Numbered from the stretch's first letter, positions 25,764 through 33,514 are shown. The stretch is DNA of 52,610 nt from an uncultured Oscillospiraceae bacterium (GCA_944382965.1 CALWOA010000018.1:1-52610), one strand, 5' to 3'. Notes: generated by a model not told the origin, from the letters alone. A program made the numbers and translations.

Positions 25764-26246
25764 ATGCCATTTCTGTACTACGCACTATTTTCCCTCTGCA
25801 TTGCCGCAGCCGATCAGGCTGTGAAATATCTGACGGTTTTGAATATCCCCTTGTCCGGAGAAGTCCCCTTCCTGCCGGGGCTGCTGCAGCTGACCTATGT
25901 GCAGAATAACGGTGCCGCGTTTTCTTCCTTTCAGGGACAGCAGTGGCTGTTTGCCCTGATTTTTGCGGTATTTACCGGGCTGATTGTTTGGGAGTACTAC
26001 AAAAAGCCCATGGGCTTCGTCCCCTTTGAGCGCTGGTGCATTGCCGCCATCTACGGCGGCGGCCTGGGCAATATGATTGACCGGGTACGGCTGGGATATG
26101 TGGTGGACATGTTTGAAACTACCTTTGTGGAATTTCCCGTATTCAACGTAGCCGACTGTTTCATTACCTGTGGCTGCGTTTTGCTGATGGGCCATCTGGT
26201 GCTGTTTCACCGGGACTTCTGGAAGGACGAGAAAAAATGCGCCTGA
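25764..26246 (+). CDS. lspA: Lipoprotein signal peptidase (signal peptidase II)
   Basis: A 160-residue protein with four membrane helices. The catalytic aspartates are in 'GNMIDRVRLGYVVDMF' and 'FNVADCFI'; NNGAAFS is also conserved. It removes the signal peptide from prolipoproteins after lipid attachment, for example MglB and PotD of this window. AGGAGGAACAGATTC precedes the ATG. It overlaps rluD by 10 bp, as in many Firmicutes. Confidence 0.98.
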   Translation: MPFLYYALFSLCIAAADQAVKYLTVLNIPLSGEVPFLPGLLQLTYVQNNGAAFSSFQGQQWLFALIFAVFTGLIVWEYYKKPMGFVPFERWCIAAIYGGGLGNMIDRVRLGYVVDMFETTFVEFPVFNVADCFITCGCVLLMGHLVLFHRDFWKDEKKCA

Positions 26247-27142
26247 TTGCGGATATCGCCGGGGAACGGCTGGATGCTTTTCTGGCAAGATGTGCTGACG
26301 GACTCAGCCGCAGCGCTGCCCAAAAACTGCTGGAGTCCGGAGCCGTTCTGCGCAACGGCAAGCCCGGCAAGAAAAATGACAAACTGAGCATTGGCGACCA
26401 GGTGGAATACACCATTCCCGAAGCCAAGCCTGTGGACATTGCCCCCACCCCCATGGATCTGGAAATCGTCTACGAAGACGACGACCTGCTGGTAATCAAC
26501 AAGCCCAAGGGGCTGGTGGTCCACCCTGCCGCAGGTCACAGTGACGATACCCTGGTCAATGGCCTGCTCTACGCCCTTGGGGACGACCTGAGCGGCATCA
26601 ATGGGGAACTGCGCCCCGGTATCGTCCACCGCATTGACAAGGACACCTCCGGCCTGCTGGCGGTGGCAAAGAATGACTACGCCCACACCATGCTGGCCAG
26701 CCAGCTGAAAGACCACACCATGGCCCGCACCTATGAAGCCATTGTGGTAGGTTCTTTCCGGGAGAACTCCGGAACGGTAGATGCCCCCATTGGCCGCCAC
26801 CCCACTGACCGCAAAAAAATGTGCGTCACCCAACGCAACTCCAAGCCTGCCGTGACCCATTGGGAAGTGGTGCGCCGCTATCGGGGATATACCCACATCC
26901 GCTGTCGGCTGGAAACCGGGCGCACCCACCAGATTCGGGTACACATGGCCTACATCGGCCACCCCATTCTGGGCGACACCGTCTATGGCCACAAAAAGCC
27001 GGAATTGGGGCAGGACAGCCAGTGCCTTCATGCAGGGGCGTTATGCTTCCAGCATCCGAGGGACGGTCATCCGGTAATGGTTTTTGCCCAGCTGCCCGCC
27101 TACTTTCAGGAAGTGCTGGAGAAATTGGAAAAAATGGGCTGA
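26237..27142 (+). CDS. rluD: RluD-type 23S rRNA pseudouridine synthase
   Basis: A 301-residue pseudouridine synthase. An N-terminal S4 RNA-binding domain (about 10-70) is followed by the catalytic domain with the motif HRIDKDTSGLL, whose aspartate attacks the uridine, and the 'GRTHQIRVHM' motif. It probably modifies helix 69 of 23S rRNA, but paralogues act on other sites, so the symbol is by family. It overlaps lspA by 10 bp and is followed 24 bp later by the HAD gene, forming an operon of three. Confidence 0.93.
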   Translation: MRLIADIAGERLDAFLARCADGLSRSAAQKLLESGAVLRNGKPGKKNDKLSIGDQVEYTIPEAKPVDIAPTPMDLEIVYEDDDLLVINKPKGLVVHPAAGHSDDTLVNGLLYALGDDLSGINGELRPGIVHRIDKDTSGLLAVAKNDYAHTMLASQLKDHTMARTYEAIVVGSFRENSGTVDAPIGRHPTDRKKMCVTQRNSKPAVTHWEVVRRYRGYTHIRCRLETGRTHQIRVHMAYIGHPILGDTVYGHKKPELGQDSQCLHAGALCFQHPRDGHPVMVFAQLPAYFQEVLEKLEKMG

Positions 27143-27166
27143 TTACCCTGAGAGAGGAGTACCAAT

Positions 27167-28027
27167 ATGGGGATTTATTCTGATGTTTTGCTGACTGCCG
27201 ACTATGATCGGACCTTAACTGCACCGGATTCCACCATTCCGCAGCGGAATGTGGAGGCCATCCGTTACTTTATGGAAAACGGCGGTGCCTTCACCGTCAA
27301 TACCGGCCGCAGTGTCCCCATGGCAAGACCCTTCCTGGACAAAGTGCCTGTAAACGCTCCGCTTCTGCTGTACAACGGTTCCGCCGCCTATGATGTCCAA
27401 ACCGGAAAGTTTTTGTTCTGCCATGAAATTCCTCTGGATCTGTGGCAGACCGTCCGGACCTGTATGGAGCTGTTTCCCGATATGACCGTGGAAGTTCAGG
27501 GAGTGGATGCCCACTACCGGTTCCAGGAAAATCCCGCCTGGGATGCCTTCTGTGACCACAACGGCTGCAGCCGAGGCTTTGCACGGCCGGGAGATGATCT
27601 GGGACCTTTCCTGAAGTTCTCCGTCTATGGCCAGATTCGGGATGTGACGGTATCCCATCTGTTTTCCGGCACTGAGGAAGAATACCGACAGATTGACCAG
27701 GTGCAGGAAATTCTTCTGAAGCGGTTTGGAGCCTGCTGTGAAGTCTTCCGAGCAGCTCCCCGGATTTTGGACATCCATGCAAAAGGGGTCAGCAAGGCCC
27801 GGTCTGCCCGCCAGCTGCAGCAAAAGCTGGGCCGGAAGATTCTCGTCTGTGCGGGAGACGCAGAAAATGATCTTTCCATGCTGCGCGACGCCGACTACGC
27901 TTTTGTTCCCGGAGACGCCATCCTGGCAGACCGATTCCCCACCGTTTGCAACTGCGCCGACGGTGCGGTTGCAGATGTGATCTACGAAAAAATACCGGAA
28001 ATTTTGCAAAAAGCTCTTGACAGATAG
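27167..28027 (+). CDS. HAD superfamily (Cof-type, IIB) phosphatase
   Basis: A 286-residue Cof-type HAD hydrolase. Motif I is DYDRT (residues 12-16), motif II is in 'TVNTGRS', motif III is the conserved Lys in 'HAKGVSKARS', and motif IV is 'GDAENDLSML'. The IIB cap lies between motifs II and III. Such enzymes dephosphorylate sugar phosphates or cofactors; the substrate is unknown. GAGAGGAG precedes the ATG. The stop overlaps the -35 box of the tRNA promoter. Confidence 0.93.
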   Translation: MGIYSDVLLTADYDRTLTAPDSTIPQRNVEAIRYFMENGGAFTVNTGRSVPMARPFLDKVPVNAPLLLYNGSAAYDVQTGKFLFCHEIPLDLWQTVRTCMELFPDMTVEVQGVDAHYRFQENPAWDAFCDHNGCSRGFARPGDDLGPFLKFSVYGQIRDVTVSHLFSGTEEEYRQIDQVQEILLKRFGACCEVFRAAPRILDIHAKGVSKARSARQLQQKLGRKILVCAGDAENDLSMLRDADYAFVPGDAILADRFPTVCNCADGAVADVIYEKIPEILQKALDR

Positions 28028-28045
28028 CGGATTCTATGGTAGTAT
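28017..28045 (+). promoter_or_regulatory. Promoter of the tRNA Gly-Arg-His operon
   Basis: Perfect TTGACA (28017-28022), 17-nt spacer, TAGTAT (28040-28045). Confidence 0.85.
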
Positions 28046-28077
28046 TTTCTGGCTGAATCAGCTGGTGAAGCGAATTC

Positions 28078-28151
28078 GCGGGTGTAGTTCAATGGTAGAA
28101 CACCAGCCTTCCAAGCTGGATACGCGGGTCCGATTCCCGTCACCCGCTCCA
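28078..28151 (+). tRNA. tRNA-Gly (TCC)
   Basis: Acceptor GCGGGTG pairs with CACCCGC; anticodon loop CTTCCAA gives anticodon TCC; T-arm with GTCCGATTC; CCA encoded. First of three tRNAs. Confidence 0.97.
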
Positions 28152-28159
28152 TTCGATAT

Positions 28160-28236
28160 GCGCCAGTAGCTCAGTCGGATAGAGCAACTGCCTTCTAAGC
28201 AGTAGGTCGGGGGTTCGAATCCCTCCTGGCGTGCCA
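28160..28236 (+). tRNA. tRNA-Arg (TCT)
   Basis: Acceptor GCGCCAG/CTGGCGT, anticodon loop CTTCTAA (anticodon TCT), GGTTCGAAT T-loop, encoded CCA. Eight bases after tRNA-Gly. Confidence 0.97.
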
Positions 28237-28253
28237 TTCAGCGAATTGCATAT

Positions 28254-28331
28254 GGTGGATATGGCCTAGTTGGCTAAGGCGTCAGATTGTGGCTCTGAAG
28301 ATCGTGGGTTCGAGTCCCATTATCCACCCCA
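28254..28331 (+). tRNA. tRNA-His (GTG)
   Basis: Extra G-1 facing C73, acceptor GTGGATA/TATCCAC, anticodon loop TTGTGGC (GTG), encoded CCA. Confidence 0.97.
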
Positions 28332-28332
28332 T

Positions 28333-28366
28333 AAAACCGACATCCAAATGGATGTCGGTTTTCTTT
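28333..28366 (+). terminator. Terminator of the tRNA operon
   Basis: Thirteen-bp stem AAAACCGACATCC/GGATGTCGGTTTT (28333-28362) and a T-rich tail directly after tRNA-His. Confidence 0.93.
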
Positions 28367-28382
28367 TATCCTGTCAAAAGAG

Positions 28383-28408
28383 ATCCCTGGGCCAAATGGT
28401 CCGGGGAT
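28383..28408 (-). terminator. Weak terminator after the S-component-like gene
   Basis: Imperfect hairpin ATCCCTGG..CC/GG..CCGGGGAT; on the minus strand it is followed by TCTCTTTTG. Confidence 0.45.
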
Positions 28409-28413
28409 AATTT

Positions 28414-28959
28414 TCAGCGATGCAGGGCCTTGCGCAGCACCGGCACGATGATCAGTGCCACGGCTCCGCCGATCAGTGCAGTGACCAGCTGAGGCCAGGC
28501 AAACATGGTGGGCAGCATCTTCAGCATAGGCTCCTTCAGCGTACCCGCCTCCAGCAGCGGTGCGGCAGCCAGTCCGCAGATAATCTTTACCACCAGCAGA
28601 TACAGCACCGCAAACTTTGCCAGAGCAGCAACCAGCCAGGCGGCAATCTGCTTGCCCAGAACCTTGCTGTCCGTTCCGGCAATCAGCCGAATCAGCACCA
28701 CAAACACCGTGTTGCCCACCATAATCGCCGGCACCGTCACCGCCTGTGGGGCGATGCCCAGCAGGAATGCCAGCACAGGAGAAATCACCGCAATGGTAAT
28801 ACCGCTGCCCAAGCCCGTCAGCAGGGCCGCCAGGGCCAGCACTGCGTTGACGCAGGAACCGGTGACAAACTGTCCGAAGCTCTTGGTGACCGACTGCAGA
28901 ACAATCAGCAGCGCCAGCAGCAAAGCGGTTTCCGTAATCCAGCGAATTTTCTTACTCAT
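28414..28959 (-). CDS. ECF-type S-component-like membrane protein
   Basis: A 181-residue protein with about six membrane helices. The size, the short N-terminal basic segment (MSKKIRWITE) and the pattern of small-residue helices resemble substrate-binding S components of ECF transporters; no ECF ATPases are nearby, so a shared energising module would be needed. The ligand is unknown. It starts 18 bp after the TM1266-type regulator stop, with AAAGAGGATATTGTT as ribosome binding site, so both genes share the riboswitch-like leader. This link is the main hint about ligand and pathway. Confidence 0.55.
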   Translation of the reverse strand: MSKKIRWITETALLLALLIVLQSVTKSFGQFVTGSCVNAVLALAALLTGLGSGITIAVISPVLAFLLGIAPQAVTVPAIMVGNTVFVVLIRLIAGTDSKVLGKQIAAWLVAALAKFAVLYLLVVKIICGLAAAPLLEAGTLKEPMLKMLPTMFAWPQLVTALIGGAVALIIVPVLRKALHR

Positions 28960-28977
28960 AACAATATCCTCTTTTCT

Positions 28978-29241
28978 TTATTCTTGATCTTCGGCAGTAA
29001 CCCCGGAGTAGGCAGTTTTCACGCTGATTCCCGGCAGGCTTCCGACTTTCCCAGCCAGAGCGGAAATGGTGTCCTGGGGTGCGTCCAGGGCAATGGCGAT
29101 GATATTGACTCCCCGCTTCCGATAAGGAATGCCCATTCGTCCGATGATGTACTCTCCGTAGGTATGGAGCATGGCGTTGAGCTGCTCCACCGCGTCCGGG
29201 TTTTCCACGATGATGCTCATAACCGCTACCCGTGTTTGCAT
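28978..29241 (-). CDS. TM1266-type putative iron-only hydrogenase system regulator
   Basis: An 87-residue protein with the family features: 'TRVAVMSIIVEN' strand, 'YGEYIIGRMGIPYRKRGVN' core, and 'APQDTISALAGKVGSLPGISVKT' at the end. The fold is ferredoxin-like/ACT-like. The family co-occurs with [FeFe]-hydrogenase maturation genes and is called a regulator on that basis; its action has not been shown. The start at 29241 follows GGAGGGG with 4-nt spacing; the upstream frame extension runs into the structured leader. The window's only hydrogenase is 21 kb away. Confidence 0.88.
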   Translation of the reverse strand: MQTRVAVMSIIVENPDAVEQLNAMLHTYGEYIIGRMGIPYRKRGVNIIAIALDAPQDTISALAGKVGSLPGISVKTAYSGVTAEDQE

Positions 29242-29252
29242 AGAACCCCTCC

Positions 29253-29374
29253 AAAATAAAAATTGCCGTGACCTGACGGCACGGCAACGGCAGTATCCCC
29301 GGCAGACACCGGGGAAGAAACACCATATTCGCACCTTTCACGCAGCGCCTTGCGCTTAATGTCAGGATCACGGC
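29253..29374 (-). promoter_or_regulatory. Riboswitch-like attenuator of the TM1266/S-component operon
   Basis: At the expected transcript start GCCGTGA-T-CCTGAC (29361-29374) pairs with GTCAGGTCACGGC (29265-29277), a 13-bp P1 with one bulge. The same 3' strand also forms an 8-bp terminator stem, TTGCCGTG/CACGGCAA (29263-29270 with 29280-29287), followed by TTTTTATTTT (29253-29262). The two are mutually exclusive. Inside P1 are the hairpins AGCGC/GCGCT (29344-29356) and CCCCGG/CCGGGG (29297-29314). No known riboswitch consensus was recognised. Confidence 0.7.
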
Positions 29375-29377
29375 ATC

Positions 29378-29406
29378 ATCATAGCACACAAGTTCTTCTT
29401 TGTCCA
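29378..29406 (-). promoter_or_regulatory. Promoter of the TM1266 operon
   Basis: TGGACA (29401-29406), 17-nt spacer, TATGAT (29378-29383) on the minus strand; start expected at about 29371-29374. Confidence 0.8.
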
Positions 29407-29419
29407 GCAGAACAAATGC

Positions 29420-29451
29420 ACAGCCTGCTCCTGGTTTCTGGAGCAGGCTGT
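29420..29451 (-). terminator. Strong hairpin downstream of punA
   Basis: Twelve-bp stem ACAGCCTGCTCC/GGAGCAGGCTGT; on the minus strand only GCATTTGTT follows, on the plus strand TTTTC. Likely ends the DUF1576-punA transcript. Confidence 0.65.
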
Positions 29452-29492
29452 TTTCGGGACTTTTGATTCAGGCTTATTCGGGAATACACCCG

Positions 29493-30311
29493 TTAATTCC
29501 AGGTTTCCAGCAGCTTTGTGATCCAGCGGCAAAGTTTTTCACTGGACTGCTCCGCAATGCGCACCACTTCTTCGTGGCTGTGCTTTCCTGTGCGCAGTCC
29601 GGTTGCCATATTGGTGATGCAGGCAATGCCCAGGGTCTTGATGCCCAGGTAGTTGGCGGCGATGGTCTCGGGCACAGTGGACATGCCGATGGCATCGCTT
29701 CCCAGGGTCTTATACATCCGGATTTCCGCAGCGGTTTCGTAGTATGGGCCCTGGAAGAAGGTATAGACACCGTGTTTGGTTTCTATCCCTAAGCTGTCTG
29801 CCGCTGCCTTTGCCTTTTCCCGCAGCGCAGTGGAGTAGGGCTCAGACATGTCCGGGAACCGGGGACCAAATCGCTCATCATTCTCTCCAATCAACGGATT
29901 GGTGCCGATGGAGTTGATAAAGTCATCAATGATCATCAGGTCTCCTGGCGCAAATCCCGGATTGATGCCGCCGCAGGCGTTGGTGACAATCATATTTTCA
30001 ATCCCCAGCAGTTTCATTACATACACCGGGTAGGCCACTTCCTTCAAGGAAAATCCTTCATAGTAGTGGAACCGCCCCTGCAGGGCCAGCACCTTAGTTT
30101 GTCCGATTTTGCCGAAGACCAGATTGCCCGCATGACCGGCTACAGTGCTCCGGGGGAAGTGGGGAATCTGCTGATAGGGAATGGTCTTTTTCTCCGTCAT
30201 GGCATCCACGATTTTTCCCAGACCGCTGCCCAGAATCACCGCCACATCCACCTTCTGTCCCAGCTGGGACTGGATATAGTCGGCGCTTTCTTTTACCTGA
30301 TCGTAAAACAT
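29493..30311 (-). CDS. punA: Purine nucleoside phosphorylase
   Basis: A 272-residue trimeric-type PNP that splits guanosine or inosine with phosphate into base and ribose-1-phosphate. Motifs: phosphate site 'ILGSGLGKI' and 'GRFHYYEG', the 'TNACGGIN' segment, 'FFQGPYYETAAEIRM' and the 'IGMSTVPETIAA' substrate region. GGAGGTTATCAAA precedes ATG 30311; the longer frame is rejected. It lies 69 bp after the DUF1576 gene with an intercistronic hairpin and no promoter, so it depends on the ZTP-controlled transcript. Confidence 0.96.
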   Translation of the reverse strand: MFYDQVKESADYIQSQLGQKVDVAVILGSGLGKIVDAMTEKKTIPYQQIPHFPRSTVAGHAGNLVFGKIGQTKVLALQGRFHYYEGFSLKEVAYPVYVMKLLGIENMIVTNACGGINPGFAPGDLMIIDDFINSIGTNPLIGENDERFGPRFPDMSEPYSTALREKAKAAADSLGIETKHGVYTFFQGPYYETAAEIRMYKTLGSDAIGMSTVPETIAANYLGIKTLGIACITNMATGLRTGKHSHEEVVRIAEQSSEKLCRWITKLLETWN

Positions 30312-30342
30312 TTTGATAACCTCCAAGTTTTCTATTACATCA

Positions 30343-30376
30343 AACGTGCTGACCCGGTTTCCCAAGTCAGCACGTT
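30343..30376 (-). other. Intercistronic hairpin DUF1576-punA
   Basis: Eleven-bp stem AACGTGCTGAC/GTCAGCACGTT without a T tract; likely a message-stability element. Confidence 0.65.
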
Positions 30377-30380
30377 GTCC

Positions 30381-31715
30381 TTATTTCACCTTCAGTTCCC
30401 GGCGTTCCTGCTTGGTCTTGGTGAACCGCTCCAGCTGAGGAATCAGCAGAACGCAGATCAGCGCTGCAGTGAAGCCGCCGTTATACAGGCAGAATCCGCC
30501 GTGCAGGTTGGGTACGGAAGTCACCAGCATGTAGTGCATGGCACCTGCCAGAGCGCCAAACTGCCAGCCGTACTTGCTGGACACCGGGCTTAAGCCGTTG
30601 GCGTAGCACAGTCCCACGCAGATGGCTTGGGCGTTGATGGCCTGGGCAAAGGTCCCCCCTGCCAAGATAGACAGCCAGCTGAACACCACCGAGGCCAGGA
30701 AGTAACCAACCATAATGGGCCAGACATTACCCGGATGGGAACCGGAGTTACAGGTAGAGAGCATGCAGAAAATAATACCGAAGGTCACGCCGTTGAAGGA
30801 CGCGCCGATGAGATTATAGTATCCCAGAATGAACAGGCCGAACACGCCCACATTCATCAGGAATACTGCATTGCCGTAAGTAGAGGAGAAATTGTTCACC
30901 GCTGCCTTGTCGGTCAGCAGGCGCCAGTAATCCCGGGGTTTGCATCCCAATGCCAGCGCACCCAGTACGCAAAGCCCAAAGACAATGCCGCAGAACAGAT
31001 TCACCGTCAGCCGGGAAGCTACCTGAAGCTGGGCAGAATCGGCTCCGTCAGGCAGGGCAACACCCATGGTTTTGTACAGTACTGCATTCAGGAAGAACGC
31101 CGTCATGCCAATGGGCAGCGCTGCGGAGTACAGGTCAAAGCCCTTGTGAATGCTGGGAGATGCCGCCATACCCGCCGGCAGGAAAAATCCAATGACAATA
31201 CCCACCAGCACAGCCACGCCAATGCCCGGCAGGTTGAAGCCCACCGCCTCGGCGTAGGGGTAGCGGATCATCAAATCCGTAATCAACGGCGCAATACCGG
31301 TGGAGAACATCATGGCGTTGACCAGGCTGCCGAAGGATTCCTTCTTCACCAGGCCGTAAAGCATCACGCCGAAAATGGTGGGCCAGATGTTCAGGATGTT
31401 GATGCCCCAGGAGCAGAAACCCAGCGTCAGCACCACGGCCAACGTGGAAACATTATTGGCCTTGCCCCGGAATACCACAAACAGCCCCAGGCAAATCAGC
31501 CCCACCAAGCCCATGTTCAGGAAGGTAGCCGCATAGCCGCCCACTGCAAAGTAGTTGGTAGTCAGCTTGCTGGGCTGGCTAATGATCTGCCACAGGCCGG
31601 AAAACATGCTGCCCCGATCCGGCATACACACAGCCCCAACCAGGAAAGCCAGGCTCAGCAGCCCAAAAAACAGCTTCAAAAAGTCGCTTTCGGAGAGATT
31701 TCTGATTTTTTTCAT
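30381..31715 (-). CDS. DUF1576 polytopic membrane protein
   Basis: A 444-residue protein with 11-12 predicted membrane helices; the conserved blocks 'STCNSGSHPGNVWPIMVGYF' and 'NGLSPVSSKYGW' place it in the DUF1576 family. The biochemical function is unknown. The start at 31715 follows GAGGGGTGCATT. It is the first gene behind a ZTP riboswitch and is followed by purine nucleoside phosphorylase. This makes a purine, nucleoside or folate-precursor transporter the best guess from context. Confidence 0.82.
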   Translation of the reverse strand: MKKIRNLSESDFLKLFFGLLSLAFLVGAVCMPDRGSMFSGLWQIISQPSKLTTNYFAVGGYAATFLNMGLVGLICLGLFVVFRGKANNVSTLAVVLTLGFCSWGINILNIWPTIFGVMLYGLVKKESFGSLVNAMMFSTGIAPLITDLMIRYPYAEAVGFNLPGIGVAVLVGIVIGFFLPAGMAASPSIHKGFDLYSAALPIGMTAFFLNAVLYKTMGVALPDGADSAQLQVASRLTVNLFCGIVFGLCVLGALALGCKPRDYWRLLTDKAAVNNFSSTYGNAVFLMNVGVFGLFILGYYNLIGASFNGVTFGIIFCMLSTCNSGSHPGNVWPIMVGYFLASVVFSWLSILAGGTFAQAINAQAICVGLCYANGLSPVSSKYGWQFGALAGAMHYMLVTSVPNLHGGFCLYNGGFTAALICVLLIPQLERFTKTKQERRELKVK

Positions 31716-31780
31716 AATGCACCCCTCGATTCTTTGTGTTGACACACCCTTTGTCTTCCCGCCTGTTCGAAAACCCTATG

Positions 31781-31885
31781 AACAAAAAGGGCGATCCAGT
31801 TTGGTAACCAGATCGCCCAGACGGTCGGCACAACTACTCTTACACTTCCCCTGCGTTAAACCGCATTCGTCCGTCAGTCATGTAA
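31781..31885 (-). promoter_or_regulatory. ZTP riboswitch (pfl motif) with terminator
   Basis: On the minus strand TGACTGACGG (5' core, about 31871-31880), GGGGAAGTG, and then GCCGACCGTCTGGGC (31815-31829), the hallmark 3' core of the pfl/ZTP motif. The pseudoknot GACGG (31871-31875) with CCGTC (31820-31824) is kept although one base pair differs from the usual GGCGG/CCGCC, so it covaries. The 3' core overlaps the stem GGGCGATC/GATCGCCC of a terminator ending in TTTTTGTT (31781-31818), the usual ON-switch layout: ligand binding should prevent termination. ZTP/ZMP signals folate-limited purine synthesis. Confidence 0.85.
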
Positions 31886-31897
31886 GATGGTACATTC

Positions 31898-31926
31898 ATT
31901 GTAAGCAATTCGGATGGTTTTGTCAA
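31898..31926 (-). promoter_or_regulatory. Promoter of the ZTP-controlled operon
   Basis: Perfect TTGACA (31921-31926), 17-nt spacer, TACAAT (31898-31903) on the minus strand, just downstream of the antiporter stop. Confidence 0.9.
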
Positions 31927-31964
31927 CAGGAATTTCCTGCAGAGAAAGGGGCATTTTGCTGAAG

Positions 31965-33233
31965 TTACGCCTCGTTGATTTTTCTTGCGCTGGTACGGCC
32001 CTCGGGCTTGATTTCGCCCACCGCCAGCAAAGACCGCTTGGTCAGGTTGGGTCCGATCAGTTCGTAAACCAGAACGCTGAACAGCACCACATTCCGGGCC
32101 AGGGCGCCATCGGGCAGTGTAGCCGCTGTCATAGCCATGCCCAGTGCCACACCGGCCTGGGGCAGCAGGGTGATGCCCAGATGATCCGTAATGGGCTTGG
32201 GCTGCCGGGTCAGGCGGCAGCTCAGGGCAGCGCCGTAGTACTTACCGGCAGACCGGGCCAGAATGAAGGTCACGCCCACCAGCAGGGTAACCGGCTGGGC
32301 CAGCACATTCAGATCCAGCTCTGCGCCGGAGATCACAAAGAACAGCACGTTCAGGGGCATAGTCCAGCCATCCACACGATTCATCAGTTCTTCGGAAGTG
32401 TCGCAGATGTTGCAGAAAATGGTGCCGGTCATCATGCACACCAGCAGCAGAGAAAAGCCCAGATGGATACCGCCAATGTCAAACTCCAGCATGGACAGGC
32501 CAACTGTCAGCATCACAAAGGCAACGGAGATGCTCATACGCTTGCTGCGGGAGTGGAAGAACTGCTCTACCCAGTTCATCAGCCAGCCCATGGCGCTGCC
32601 CAGAAGCAAAGATGCCACAATCTCCAGAATCGGCTCCACCACCACAGCCAGCACGCTGACCTGTCCGCTGGACAGAGCCGTGGCAATGCCGAAGGAAGCA
32701 GAGAACAGCACCAGACCCACCGCATCATCAATGGCAACCACCAGCATCAGCAGTCTAGTCATGGGGCCGTCGGCCTTATACTGGCGAACCACCATCAGCG
32801 TGGCAGCAGGAGCGGTAGCCGAAGCGATGGCACCCAGGGTAATGGCACAGGGGATGGAAATCAGCTGCGGGAAGAACAGGTGCAGCGCAACCAGAACAAT
32901 GTCCACCACAATGGTGGTGATAACCGCCTGCAAAATACCGATGGTAATGGCCTTGGCGCCGGTGGCCTTCAGCTGGCTCAGCCGGAACTCATTGCCGATG
33001 GTGAAGGCGATGAAGCCCAGAGCCGTCTGGGTCACAATCCCCAGAGTTTCCACCTGCTCCAGGCTATTGAAGCCAAAGCCGCTGACTTTCAGCGCGCCCA
33101 GGCAGAACGGTCCCAGAATCAGGCCCGCCACCAGGTAAGCCGTAACGGCAGGCAGGTTAATTAACTTGGTCAAACGAGAAAGCATCAGGCCGCCAACCAA
33201 GGCAACGGCCAGGCTGATCAGATAAATTTCCAA
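31965..33233 (-). CDS. Cation:proton antiporter (CPA2/KefB-NapA type)
   Basis: A 422-residue protein with 12-13 membrane helices of the Na_H_exchanger fold. The conserved 'LPAVTAYLVAGLILGP' helix, 'SATAPAATLMVV' and the paired acidic 'VVAIDDAVGLVLF' (the Asp-Asp ion site) are present. No C-terminal RCK/TrkA-N domain, so it is not a full Kef channel. It exchanges Na+ or K+ for H+. The start is TTG at 33233 behind AGGGGG; the next Met is 16 codons in and has no site. A structured leader precedes it. Confidence 0.9.
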   Translation of the reverse strand: MEIYLISLAVALVGGLMLSRLTKLINLPAVTAYLVAGLILGPFCLGALKVSGFGFNSLEQVETLGIVTQTALGFIAFTIGNEFRLSQLKATGAKAITIGILQAVITTIVVDIVLVALHLFFPQLISIPCAITLGAIASATAPAATLMVVRQYKADGPMTRLLMLVVAIDDAVGLVLFSASFGIATALSSGQVSVLAVVVEPILEIVASLLLGSAMGWLMNWVEQFFHSRSKRMSISVAFVMLTVGLSMLEFDIGGIHLGFSLLLVCMMTGTIFCNICDTSEELMNRVDGWTMPLNVLFFVISGAELDLNVLAQPVTLLVGVTFILARSAGKYYGAALSCRLTRQPKPITDHLGITLLPQAGVALGMAMTAATLPDGALARNVVLFSVLVYELIGPNLTKRSLLAVGEIKPEGRTSARKINEA

Positions 33234-33288
33234 AGTGATTCCCCCTGATATTGATTTGCGATTGCCGCAATGGAAACGCTTCTATTCC

Positions 33289-33340
33289 GGCGGGAACATG
33301 ATACCACCATTTATCCTTTGCCGCAAGATTTATTCCCGCC
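33289..33340 (-). promoter_or_regulatory. Long-range hairpin in the antiporter leader
   Basis: GGCGGGAA (33289-33296) and TTCCCGCC (33333-33340) form an 8-bp stem closing a 36-nt loop in the leader, 55 nt before the start codon. Confidence 0.4.
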
Positions 33341-33353
33341 AAAGTTTTGGGGA

Positions 33354-33381
33354 AATACAAAAAAACTTTGTGCAATTTTCA
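33354..33381 (-). promoter_or_regulatory. Possible antiporter promoter
   Basis: TTGAAA (33376-33381), 16-nt spacer, TGTATT (33354-33359) on the minus strand; moderate match. Confidence 0.4.
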
Positions 33382-33455
33382 AAATGACTCCTATATATTA
33401 TTGTGCATTCCAACGAATGATTTTCCGTTTCCTGTTTCATATTCTTCCGTACTTC

Positions 33456-33484
33456 TTGACTTTCCGGACAATAACAAGTAAACT
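33456..33484 (+). promoter_or_regulatory. Promoter of the DUF362 gene
   Basis: TTGACT (33456-33461), 17-nt spacer, TAAACT (33479-33484). Confidence 0.7.
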
Positions 33485-33514
33485 GAAAGCAAATTCTGAC
33501 AGGAGGTAACCACA

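Noticed and set aside
27167-28027. HAD protein as sucrose- or trehalose-phosphate phosphatase
   Set aside because: Only general Cof-type motifs are present and no sugar-synthesis genes are adjacent.
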